Below the pieces are notes generated by a model. The model searched no databases. It saw nothing but the letters and a program-made list of their open reading frames with translations, and was not told the origin of the DNA. From CAVYXF01 sp963772335 (GTDB taxonomy: Bacteria; Pseudomonadota; Alphaproteobacteria; Rhizobiales; Rhodomicrobiaceae), in contig CAVYXF010000008.1 in the NCBI GenBank assembly GCA_963772335.1, forward strand, positions 62,001-126,000: 64,000 nucleotides of DNA. The letters run 5' to 3'. Shown one piece after another: positions 47,233 through 55,806 of this stretch. Numbering within the stretch: position 1 is the stretch's first letter; each line of letters opens with the position of its first letter. The position numbers and the translations under genes were made by a program.

Positions 47233-48246
47233 ATGAGAATTAAGGTGATGGTGGGCGTTCTCGCCCTTCTTGGCAGTGTCGCTACGGCCGAGGCCGGACC
47301 GACGCTCGACGCGGTAAAGGCGCGCGGGATCCTCAAATGCGGCGTTGCCGGCGATGCGCCGGGCTTTTCCGCGCCCGATTCCAAGGGCCAGATGACCGGC
47401 CTCGATGCGAGCATCTGCAAGGCGATGGCGGCGGCTGTCCTGGGCGATGCGACCAAGGTACAGTTCGTTCCGACCAACACCCAGACTCGCTTCCCGACGC
47501 TGCAGTCGGGCGAGATCGACGTGCTGTCGCGCACGGCAACCATGACCTATACCCGCGACACCACGCTCGGCATCCTGTTCGGCCCGACGGTGTTCTATGA
47601 CGGCCAGGGGCTGATGGTGGCCAAGAAGCTTGGCATCAAAAGCGCCACGGAGCTTAATGGTGCGACCGTGTGCGTATCGCCCGGCACCACCTCTGAACTA
47701 AACCTCGCCGACTATTTCCGTGCCCATAACATGCAGTTCAAGCCGGTCGTGATCGAGAACCTCGACCAGGTGCGCTCGACGTTCTTCTCCGGCCGCTGCG
47801 ACGTGATGACCGACGACCGATCGACGCTGGCCTCCAATCGCAGCGTCGCGCCCAATCCAGACGACTATGTCATTCTGCCCGAGACAATCTCCAAAGAGCC
47901 GCTGACGCCAGTGGTGCGCCAGGGCGACGACCAGTGGCTCACCATTCTGCGCTGGACGGTCTATGCGCTGATGAGCGCCGAGGAGCTCGGCATTACCCAG
48001 GCCAATGTCGATGAGAAGAAAGCCTCCGGCACGCCCGAGATGCAATTTCTGCTCGGCAAGGACGAGGCAGCCTCCAAAGGGCTAGGCCTTAAACCCGACT
48101 GGGCCTATCAGGCCATCAAGCAAGTCGGCAATTACGGCGAGATCTATAACGCCTCTGTCGGCGAAGGCTCGGCGCTGAAGCTGCCGCGCGGCTTGAACGA
48201 GACCTGGAAAAACGGCGGCCTGATCTACGCCCCGCCGATCCGTTAG
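47233..48246 (+). CDS. aapJ: general L-amino-acid ABC transporter, periplasmic binding protein
   Basis: 337-residue periplasmic receptor of the Aap system, which takes up a broad range of L-amino acids. A signal peptide (VMVGVLALLGSVATAEA) precedes LDAVKARGILKCGVAGDAPG, DVLSRTATMTYTRDTTLG, VCVSPGTTSELNLADYF and VIENLDQVRSTFFSGRCDVM. The ATG at 47233 with AAGGAGAGG is the clear start; the frame extends 51 codons upstream. The permease follows after 454 bases containing an inverted repeat pair. Confidence 0.93.
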   Translation: MRIKVMVGVLALLGSVATAEAGPTLDAVKARGILKCGVAGDAPGFSAPDSKGQMTGLDASICKAMAAAVLGDATKVQFVPTNTQTRFPTLQSGEIDVLSRTATMTYTRDTTLGILFGPTVFYDGQGLMVAKKLGIKSATELNGATVCVSPGTTSELNLADYFRAHNMQFKPVVIENLDQVRSTFFSGRCDVMTDDRSTLASNRSVAPNPDDYVILPETISKEPLTPVVRQGDDQWLTILRWTVYALMSAEELGITQANVDEKKASGTPEMQFLLGKDEAASKGLGLKPDWAYQAIKQVGNYGEIYNASVGEGSALKLPRGLNETWKNGGLIYAPPIR

Positions 48247-48445
48247 GGGTAGCAGGACTTGATGGGGTTCGCCTCACCTCCGACGCTAGCGCCCGCAGGG
48301 GCGATGCATGGAGCAATCCATTTAGACGAATTTGGACTGAATACCTGCTCCTATAGGCTTCACAGTGGAGGAGGGGGTAAGGCCGCCAATCAGTCCGATC
48401 GCGTTCTCAGGAGAGCTCGGCGAAAATCTGTCCTCCGCACAGCTT

Positions 48446-48594
48446 GCCCTCTCCCCTGGCGGGAGAGGGCGGGCGCCGCGAAGCGGCGACCGGGTGAGGG
48501 GGAGGAACGCTCAATGGACTCGGACCTTTCCTCCCTATCGTCCTCCTCACCCACCCGCCTGCGGCGGGAGCCCTCTCTCGCCAGGGGAGAGGGC
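48446..48594. repeat. REP-like inverted pair (BIME-like) between aapJ and aapQM
   Basis: The left unit, 48446-48505, starts GCCCTCTCCCCTGGCGGGAG and ends in GGTGAGGGGGAGG. The right unit, 48542-48594, is its inverted copy. Each is itself a GC-rich hairpin with CTCTCCC/GGGAGAG arms. The same unit pair occurs at 58361-58549. It could tune expression of the permease relative to the binding protein. Confidence 0.8.
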
Positions 48595-48700
48595 AGCTCC
48601 GCATCCGTCGAGACGCCTGCGCAAAGCTCGACGGAGTTGAGGGAAAGCCAGCCCATCCAACCTCGTTCGCCTCCAAGCCTGTCTCCAAAGGGCCGCGCCC

Positions 48701-51022
48701 ATGCCTGAGGTTCGCGACAACGTTGCCTATGTCAGCGCGGCCCCAACACGGCGCCGGCACGTCAATTACGACATATGGCTGTCGCTGCTTGCCAGGGCGC
48801 TGGTCCTGCTTGGGCTCGCGTTCATCATATGGATGATGGCGCGCTATGTCTCCGAAACGCTCACCCGCCAGAACATCGCCACCGGCTTCGGCTTTCTCTC
48901 GCGTCCCGCGCGCTTCCAGATCGGCGAGACACTCATCCCGTTCAGCCCAGCCGACACATATGGCCGCGCGCTGCTCGTGGCGCTCCTGAACACACTGCAG
49001 GTCGGCATCATCGGCTGCATCCTGGCCAGCATTCTCGGCATCCTGGTCGGCATCGCCCGGCTTTCCACCAATCCGCTGCTTAAGCCTCTATCCGGCATCT
49101 ATGTCGAGGTATTCAGGAACACGCCGGTGCTCCTGCAGCTGTTCTTCTGGTATGCGGTGATGCAGGCGCTCCCGCCGGTGCGCCAGAGCATTCAGATCTT
49201 CGGCGCCTTCTTCATCAGCCAGCGCGGCGTGCAGATGCCGGCGCTCTCCTACACCGATCCGTTCTACCTGACCATTGGCCTCCTGGTGATCGCCGGTATC
49301 GGCTTGTGGATCTATCTGCGCCGGCCCGGCCAGAGCGCAGAGTATGGCTTCCTGGCAGCCCTTGTCGGCGTGCCGGTGCTGCTCTGGATCATCGCCTATG
49401 GCGCTGGTCTCATCGCATTGTCGCTCGATACCCCCGAACTCGCCGGCTTTGGCTTTCGCGGCGGGGTGAACCTCTCACCGGAATTCTTGGCGCTCTTGGT
49501 CGGCCTGGTGGTCTACACCGCCGCTTTTATCGCCGAGATTGTCCGCGGCGGGATCGAGGCCATCCCGGCAGCACAGCGCGAAGCGGCCGTCTCGCTCGGC
49601 TTCACCGGCGGACAGACCTTGCGGCTGGTCATCCTGCCCCAGTCGCTGCGCATCATCGTGCCGCCTCTGGTCAGCGAATATCTGAACCTCGTGAAAAATT
49701 CGAGCCTCGCGGTCGCTATCGGCTATCCGGACATCGTCTGGGCGGCTAACACCATCATGAACCAGACCGGCCAGGCGATCGAAGGCGTGCTGATTCTCAC
49801 CGGCGTCTATCTCACGCTTAGTCTGCTCACGTCCTTTGTGATCAATACTCTGAATGCAAGGGCTCGCAAGGTTGCGGCGGCTGGGGTGGCGCAGCGTTCG
49901 GCTAGCGCGGTAAAGGGCACAGGCTCGCTACCGCGTCGGCTGTTCGTCCAGGCCTTCGGATCGCCTTCGCGGGCGGTCACCTCGGTTGTCCTCATCGCAG
50001 TCATGAGCTGGGCCGCATGGCACCTGACGGATTGGGGTGTCGCAAGGGCGGTTTGGGCCGGCACAGGCGCAGACTGCCGCGCCCCGGGAGCCGGGGCATG
50101 CTGGGCGTTTGTCGCGGAGAAATGGCGCTTTTTCCTGTTCGGCCTCTATCCCTATGAGGAGCATTGGCGTGCCGCCCTCGCCTCCGTGGTCGTGGCGGCG
50201 ATTGCGGGCGTATCGATGCTTCCGCTGTTCTGGCGACCTTGGCTGCCGCTCCTGTGGCTCGGCGGCTTCGGCACTGCGCTTTGGCTGATGGGCGGCGGCT
50301 ACGGTCTTTCCCCGATATCAACAACGAGCTGGGGCGGCATCCCAGTGACACTGCTGCTCGCCGCATCCGCCCTGATCATCGGCCTGCCGCTCGGCGTGGT
50401 ATTGGGCGTTGCGCGAAACTCCGACGCGCCGACGGCCAAAATGCTGGCCACCATGTGGATCGAGGTGATCCGCGGCGTGCCGCTGATCTCCATCCTGTTC
50501 CTCGCCAACACCCTGTTGCCGCTGTTCCTCCCCGGGGGCGCCAATGTCGACAAGCTGCTGCGCGCCCAAATCGCGTTAACGATCTTCGCGTCCGCCTATC
50601 TCGCCGAGGCCGTGCGCGCCGGCCTCAGAGCCGTACCCACGACGCAAACCGAGGCGGCGCAGTCGCTTGGCTTCGGCCCGGCGACGACGCTGCGGCTGAT
50701 TGTATTACCGCAGGCGCTGCAGACCGCGCTCCCGGCCATCGTCAACACATCCATCGCGATGTTCAAGGACACCTCGCTGATCACCATCATCGGGTTGTTC
50801 GATCTGCTCGGGGCCGTGCGCGCCGCGGGCCGCGATCCGGGCTGGCTGGGCTTCGATATCGAAGGCTATGTCTTCGCGGCGGTGGTCTATTTTGTCTTCT
50901 GCTTCATCATGAGCCGTTACGGCCTCTGGCTGGAGAAAAGGCAGCCGAAGCAAACGCCGACGAAGACCAAAGCTGCGGCCGCCCCCACCGAACCTTTGAC
51001 AGCCTTGCCAACATCGGCGTGA
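48701..51022 (+). CDS. fused AapQ-AapM amino-acid ABC transporter permease
   Basis: One 773-residue polypeptide containing both inner-membrane permeases of the general L-amino-acid transporter. The AapQ part (about 1-390) has IWLSLLARALVLLGLAFIIW, GRALLVALLNTLQVGIIG and the EAA loop EAAVSLGFTGGQTLRLVILP at about 294. The linker (about 390-425) is basic and Ala/Ser-rich. The AapM part (about 425-750) has FFLFGLYPYEEHWRAAL, IEVIRGVPLISILFLANTLL and a second EAA loop EAAQSLGFGPATTLRLIVLP at about 651. In Rhizobium these are two genes. No ATPase gene (aapP) follows; RidA does. Confidence 0.92.
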   Translation: MPEVRDNVAYVSAAPTRRRHVNYDIWLSLLARALVLLGLAFIIWMMARYVSETLTRQNIATGFGFLSRPARFQIGETLIPFSPADTYGRALLVALLNTLQVGIIGCILASILGILVGIARLSTNPLLKPLSGIYVEVFRNTPVLLQLFFWYAVMQALPPVRQSIQIFGAFFISQRGVQMPALSYTDPFYLTIGLLVIAGIGLWIYLRRPGQSAEYGFLAALVGVPVLLWIIAYGAGLIALSLDTPELAGFGFRGGVNLSPEFLALLVGLVVYTAAFIAEIVRGGIEAIPAAQREAAVSLGFTGGQTLRLVILPQSLRIIVPPLVSEYLNLVKNSSLAVAIGYPDIVWAANTIMNQTGQAIEGVLILTGVYLTLSLLTSFVINTLNARARKVAAAGVAQRSASAVKGTGSLPRRLFVQAFGSPSRAVTSVVLIAVMSWAAWHLTDWGVARAVWAGTGADCRAPGAGACWAFVAEKWRFFLFGLYPYEEHWRAALASVVVAAIAGVSMLPLFWRPWLPLLWLGGFGTALWLMGGGYGLSPISTTSWGGIPVTLLLAASALIIGLPLGVVLGVARNSDAPTAKMLATMWIEVIRGVPLISILFLANTLLPLFLPGGANVDKLLRAQIALTIFASAYLAEAVRAGLRAVPTTQTEAAQSLGFGPATTLRLIVLPQALQTALPAIVNTSIAMFKDTSLITIIGLFDLLGAVRAAGRDPGWLGFDIEGYVFAAVVYFVFCFIMSRYGLWLEKRQPKQTPTKTKAAAAPTEPLTALPTSA

Positions 51023-51102
51023 TCCGTCAGCCCTCGCGGTGTACGCCAAGATACAGGCCTTACCCCGGCGGCAGTGGCAGCTAAGTAATGAGGAGCACGA
51101 TT

Positions 51103-51564
51103 ATGACGCCCGAAGAAAAACTTGCCGCTCTTGGACTTCAATTGCCGCAACCGCCAAAGCCCATGGCGAACTATGTGCCATATCGCTGGGCAGGCAATCT
51201 GCTTTATCTCGCTGGGCAGGGTCCGCGCCGGCCCGATGGCAGCTTCTGCGTGGGGCGTCTTGGCCGCGACACTACGGCTGATGAAGCCTATGAGCATGCG
51301 CGGCACACCGGTCTGCAGCTTCTTGCCGTCACCAAGGACGCAATCGGCGAGCTCAGCCGGATCGAAGCGGTCGTGAAGCTGCTCGGTATGGTCAATGCCG
51401 AGCCCGATTTCGGCGACCACCCGAAAGTCATCAACGGCTGCTCCGACCTCTTGGTGGAGGTGCTGGGCGAGGCCGGGCGCCACGCGCGCTCGGCAGTGGG
51501 CATGGGAAGTTTGCCGATGGGTATCAGCGTGGAGATCGAGGCCATTTTGCTCATAAAGCCGTGA
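51103..51564 (+). CDS. RidA/YjgF family protein
   Basis: 153-residue protein of the RidA superfamily, which hydrolyses reactive enamines and imines formed by amino-acid enzymes. Visible features are MTPEEKLAALGLQLPQPPKP, the family core LLYLAGQGPRRPDG, and SAVGMGSLPMGISVEIEAIL. The catalytic Arg of true RidA (in a CxRxxV context) is not clear here; the sequence fits the YjgH/UK114-related larger subgroup. ATG 51103 with GAGGAG upstream is preferred over 51088. It may be co-transcribed with the permease. Confidence 0.85.
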   Translation: MTPEEKLAALGLQLPQPPKPMANYVPYRWAGNLLYLAGQGPRRPDGSFCVGRLGRDTTADEAYEHARHTGLQLLAVTKDAIGELSRIEAVVKLLGMVNAEPDFGDHPKVINGCSDLLVEVLGEAGRHARSAVGMGSLPMGISVEIEAILLIKP

Positions 51565-51757
51565 GAAGGACGCATGCCCGCGCTCGCTCCGCTGCCGATT
51601 TGTCCGTGAGCATGCCCCGATTTGTTGCAGGACCGGCAACCTTTTGGGCAGCCGGTCCCGCGCCACGCTGCGTTTAGCGCAGGCGCATTCCGGCCGTTTC
51701 GTCCCAGTGCAGCGGCTTATCCGATATCGGCGGAACCGTCACCACCGGCAGGGCATC

Positions 51758-51817
51758 TCCCTCTCCCACGGCGAACGCTTGTCGTTCGCCGTAAAGGCTC
51801 ACGATCTGGGAGAGGGA
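51758..51817. terminator. nested hairpin between convergent genes
   Basis: TCCCTCTCCCA at 51758-51768 pairs with TGGGAGAGGGA at 51807-51817. Inside, CGGCGAACG pairs with CGTTCGCCG. The outer arms resemble the REP-like units elsewhere in the window. It lies between the converging RidA and molybdenum-hydroxylase genes and could end transcription from both sides. Nothing else is seen in this roughly 300-base gap. Confidence 0.55.
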
Positions 51818-51865
51818 ACCGGGTGCAATTGGCCAGGCCAGAAACAACACGCTATAAGACGGGGC

Positions 51866-54094
51866 CTATACTGGCGGCAGACCCTTCAGGATCTTATCCA
51901 GCGTCAGCGGAAAATCCCGGACCCGCACGCCACAGGCATTGTAGATGGCATTCGTCACCGCAGCGCCGGCACCGCTGATGCCAAGCTCGCCGATGCCTTT
52001 GACGCCGATCGGATTGGCGATGAGGTCGCTTTCCTCGATGAAATAGGCCTCGATCTGCGGGATATCGGCATTGGCCGGGATGTGGTACTCGGCCAGGTCG
52101 CGGGTGACGAAGGCTCCTGTGCGCTTGTCGACCACCGCCTCCTCATGCAGGGCATAGGAGACGCCCCAGATCATGCCGCCGATCGCCTGGCTACGGGCCG
52201 TCTTGGCGTTGAGGATGCGGCCGCAATCGAACACACCGAGCATCCGCTTGAGGCGCACCTCGCCGGTCACGGCACTCACCGCAACTTCGGCGAATTGCGC
52301 GCCCCAGGTCCACTGGCTATTCGTCTCGCTGTTCGAGCCCTGTTTGATGGTGCCAAGCGCTTCGAGGTCCGCTCCACCCAAGAGCTCGGTGATCGGGAGC
52401 CGGCGGTTGCGCGCAGTGGCAAAGCCATCCTGCAGCGCCAGCTCCTCGGGCTTGGCATCCATGCGCCGCGCCAGCTCGGCGATGATGGTCTCGCAGGCCA
52501 GCGCCACCGACGAGCCGGTGCTCGCCGCGCCCCATGAGCCGCCCGAGCCAGGACTCTTCGGCAGGTTGGTGTCGCCGAGCCGAACCTCGACCCGGTCCAT
52601 CGGCAGCCCGAGCATGTCGCCCGCGACCTGCGCCAGGATGGTATAGGTGCCGGTGCCGATGTCGGTCATATCGGTCTCGACCACCGCGCCGCCGTCCTTG
52701 GTCAGCCTGACGCGGGCCTCGCTTTCCGAGAGCAGATTGCTTCGCGCGGAGGCCGCCATGCCGAGGCCGATCAGCCATTCGCCCTCGCGTGTTGCGCCGG
52801 GCTGGGCTTTGCGGCGTTCCCAGCCGAAACGGCGCGCGCCTTCGTCATAGCAGTCGATGATCCGCCGGGTGGAGAAGGGCACATCCTTCAGCGGATCGCG
52901 CTCCGGCTCGTTGCGCTTGCGGAATTCGATGGGGTCGAGGCCGAGCTTTTCCGCCATCTCGTCTGTGGCGGTCTCCAGCGCCAGCATGCCGATCGCCTCG
53001 CCGGGCGCGCGCACGGCGCTCGCCAGCGGCAGATCGAGCCGCACCACGGACTCGGTGAAGCGCCGTGCCGCGCCGGCATAGAGCGAGTGGGTGCCGAGCG
53101 ACACCGGCTCGACGAATTTGCGGCCCGGCTTCTGCGACAGGAGGCTTTCGTGGCCGATGGCGATGAGATGGCCGTCGGCGGTCGAGCCAAGCCGAACGCG
53201 CTGGCTGGTGTGGGAGCGGTTATGCACCAGATGCGCCGTTTGCCGGCGGGTGAGCGCGACCTTGACCGGACGCCCGACTTCGCGCGCGCCGATGGCGGCG
53301 ATCACGGTCTCGGTTCCGACTCCGGTCTTGCCGCCGAAGCCGCCGCCAAGGAACGGCGCCAGCACGCGTACTGCCTCCGGCTTCAGGTCCAGCGACTTGG
53401 CGATGGTGGCCTGGGCATTCGCCAGCAACTGCAGGCTGCTGCGGACTTCGAGAGTATCGCCGTTCCAGCTGGCGATGGTGGCGTGCGGCTCTAGCGCCGC
53501 GGGGAAATGGTGCGGCGTGGTGTAGGTGACATCGAGGGTGACGGCGGATTGTGCGAGCGCCGCGTCCAGATTGCCCTGGTCGAATTCGGGCGTCAAAGCG
53601 GGGGTCGGGTGATGCTCGGCATGGGGAATGCCGGCCTCCATGTCGTATCGGCCCTGATCAGGATTATAGGTAATGCCCACCAGCTTCGCCGCGGCACGGG
53701 CAGCTTCGAAGCTCTCCGCAATGACTATGCCGAGCGGGGCACCGTAGCTGCCGATCTTGCCGTGCTCGCGCGGCATTTTTGGCCCGTCCATCACCCCGCC
53801 GCCATCGGTGGGGAGGAGTGGGTGATCGACGATCACCGCGATCACCCCGGGCGCGGCGCGGGCCGCCTCGGCGTCAATCTTCTCGACCCGGCCATGGCCA
53901 ATCTCGGCGCTCAGCACATAGCCATAGGCACAGTTCGGCACGTCCTGTTCATAGGAATAGCGGGCGAGGCCGGACACTTTGGCAGGGCCGTCGGCGCGGT
54001 CGATCGGCTTGCCGACCAGACCCTGGCGGCGGCCGTCGAGCAGGTTGCGCTCGGCGGGCCGATCCATGGTGACGGTGTTGTCTGGGGTACTCAT
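51866..54094 (-). CDS. molybdenum hydroxylase, molybdopterin-binding large subunit (xanthine dehydrogenase/PaoC-like)
   Basis: 742-residue catalytic subunit binding the molybdenum cofactor. Features are VGKPIDRADGPAKVSGLARY at the start, LAPFLGGGFGGKTGVGTET, ASAVRAPGEAIGMLALETAT, TDIGTGTYTILAQVAGDMLG, GSGGSWGAASTGSSVAL and the catalytic Glu in VKGIGELGISGAGAAVTNAI. It resembles the PaoC/YagR aldehyde-oxidase type in subunit arrangement and length. The substrate could be an aldehyde or a purine-like compound. Its ATG overlaps the stop of the FAD subunit. Confidence 0.92.
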   Translation of the reverse strand: MSTPDNTVTMDRPAERNLLDGRRQGLVGKPIDRADGPAKVSGLARYSYEQDVPNCAYGYVLSAEIGHGRVEKIDAEAARAAPGVIAVIVDHPLLPTDGGGVMDGPKMPREHGKIGSYGAPLGIVIAESFEAARAAAKLVGITYNPDQGRYDMEAGIPHAEHHPTPALTPEFDQGNLDAALAQSAVTLDVTYTTPHHFPAALEPHATIASWNGDTLEVRSSLQLLANAQATIAKSLDLKPEAVRVLAPFLGGGFGGKTGVGTETVIAAIGAREVGRPVKVALTRRQTAHLVHNRSHTSQRVRLGSTADGHLIAIGHESLLSQKPGRKFVEPVSLGTHSLYAGAARRFTESVVRLDLPLASAVRAPGEAIGMLALETATDEMAEKLGLDPIEFRKRNEPERDPLKDVPFSTRRIIDCYDEGARRFGWERRKAQPGATREGEWLIGLGMAASARSNLLSESEARVRLTKDGGAVVETDMTDIGTGTYTILAQVAGDMLGLPMDRVEVRLGDTNLPKSPGSGGSWGAASTGSSVALACETIIAELARRMDAKPEELALQDGFATARNRRLPITELLGGADLEALGTIKQGSNSETNSQWTWGAQFAEVAVSAVTGEVRLKRMLGVFDCGRILNAKTARSQAIGGMIWGVSYALHEEAVVDKRTGAFVTRDLAEYHIPANADIPQIEAYFIEESDLIANPIGVKGIGELGISGAGAAVTNAIYNACGVRVRDFPLTLDKILKGLPPV

Positions 54095-55081
54095 GCGGCA
54101 CCTCCGCCGGTCAGCTCGCGAAGCGACGCGATCAGCGTGCGCCGAGTGAGTGGGATTTTGAAATCATTGGCGCCAAAGCCTTTGGCGTCGGCAAGCAGGG
54201 CGTCCGCTGCGGCGGCAAAAACCTCATCCGAGGGCGGTTTGCCGATCAGCGCCGCCTCGACGCGGGGCTCGCGCCAGGGCAGCGGAGCGAGGCCGCCAAA
54301 GGCCAGCGCGGCGCTCGTGATCGTGCCTTCCGCGACGGAGACGATGCCGGCGATCGACACCAGCGCAAAGGCATAGGACGCGCGGTCGCGCACCTTGCGA
54401 TAGAGCTGGTGACCGTTGGGTGGCGGCGGCAGCTCGATATGGGTGATCAGCTCGCCGGGCTCCAGCACGGTCTCGAGATGCGGGGTGTCGCCGGGCAGCC
54501 GGTAGAAATCGGCAAGGGCAATCCGCCGTTTGCTGCCATCGGCTTTCAGCGTAACGATGGTGGCATCCAGCGCCCGCATAGCGACCGCCATGTCGGAGGG
54601 GTGGGTGGCGATGCAATGCGCCGAGGTGCCAAGGACCGCGTGGATGCGGGTGAAGCCGCCCTGCGCCGCACAGCCCGCGCCGGGAGTACGTTTGTTGCAG
54701 GGCGAGGCGGTATCGTAAAAATAGAAGCAGCGCGTGCGCTGCAGGAGGTTGCCGCCGGTGGTCGCCTTGTTGCGCAGCTGCGCTGAGGCGCCAGCGAGCA
54801 AAGCACGCGACAGCACCGGATAGTGCTCGCGCACGCGTTCATCGGCGGCGAGATCGCTGTTCAGCACCAGCGCGCCGATGGAAAGGCCGCCTTCGGCCGT
54901 GTCCGTGATGCTGGTGAGGTCGAGCCGGCTGATATCGACCAGCTTTTCCGGAGTTCTCGATCTCCAGCTTCATCAGATCAAGCAGATTGGTCCCGCCGGC
55001 GATGAATTTGGTGGCCACCCCGCCCGCCTGCATGACGGCGGTCTCCGGGGTTTCGGCGCGGGTATAATCGAAGCTCCTCAT
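54091..55081 (-). pseudogene. molybdenum hydroxylase FAD-binding subunit (PaoB-like), one-base frameshift
   Basis: The N-terminal part reads MRSFDYTRAETPETAVMQAG and KFIAGGTNLLDLMKLEIE in the frame starting at 55081. Near 54955 it shifts one base and continues TPEKLVDISRLDLTSITDTA, GLSIGALVLNSDLAADERV and the FAD and 4Fe-4S-type part GNLLQRTRCFYFYDTASPCN to 54091. Removing one A gives a complete subunit of about 329 residues with both FAD motifs. Neighbouring subunits are intact and overlap it, so a base error is plausible. Confidence 0.85.
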
Positions 55082-55632
55082 TTTCGCACTCCCGCAACCT
55101 CAGCGATGGCATCGACGATATTGGGATAGGCCGAGCAGCGGCACAGGTTACCGCTCATGCGCTCGGAGATCTCCTCATCGCTCAAGGTGACGGTGCCGTC
55201 CAACGCCCCGCTGACATGGCTGGGCCAGCCGGCCTTGGCCTCCTCGAGCATGCCGACGGCGGAGCAGATCTGGCCGGGCGTGCAGTAGCCGCATTGGAAG
55301 GCGTCATGATGGAGGAACGCCTCCTGCATCGGATGCAGCGCGCCCGGCTTGCCAAGCCCTTCGATGGTGACGATGTCGTCACCTTCATGCATCACCGCGA
55401 GCGTCAGGCAGGCATTGATGCGCCGGCCATTCACCAGCACCGTGCAGGCGCCGCACTGGCCGTGATCGCAGCCCTTCTTTGAGCCTGTCAGATGCAGGTG
55501 CTCGCGCAGCACATCGAGCAGCGAGGCGCGAATGTCCGCGCTGACGCTGTGCTGCTGGCCGTTGATGGTGAGGATGAGGGGAATGTTCTGCAAGGTTTGG
55601 GAGGAGTCTCGTGGGGGTGGCGTATTGCTCAT
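55078..55632 (-). CDS. molybdenum hydroxylase 2Fe-2S subunit (PaoA-like)
   Basis: 184-residue small subunit carrying two 2Fe-2S clusters that pass electrons from molybdenum to FAD. The first cluster motif is GCDHGQCGACTVLVNGRRINAC. The second is FQCGYCTPGQICSAVGMLEEA with MSGNLCRCSAYPNIVDAIAE. The start is the ATG at 55632 (MSNTPPPRDSSQ); the frame extends to 55797. No Tat signal is evident from this start. It is first in the operon and overlaps the FAD gene. Confidence 0.93.
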   Translation of the reverse strand: MSNTPPPRDSSQTLQNIPLILTINGQQHSVSADIRASLLDVLREHLHLTGSKKGCDHGQCGACTVLVNGRRINACLTLAVMHEGDDIVTIEGLGKPGALHPMQEAFLHHDAFQCGYCTPGQICSAVGMLEEAKAGWPSHVSGALDGTVTLSDEEISERMSGNLCRCSAYPNIVDAIAEVAGVRK

Positions 55633-55806
55633 GGGATCACCTTCGCTGTCGCCTTTCCTGGGGAACGTAGTTTGCGCTGCTATGGGGGACAAGAGCCGCC
55701 GCCGCACATCGCGGGTGGTGCGAGCGCCGGATTGTCCGAGATTTCGCGCCATTGCGGCCGGGAGGCCACTCTGGCCAACTCGCGCGAAGGCGGGCATTGG
55801 CGCGGC

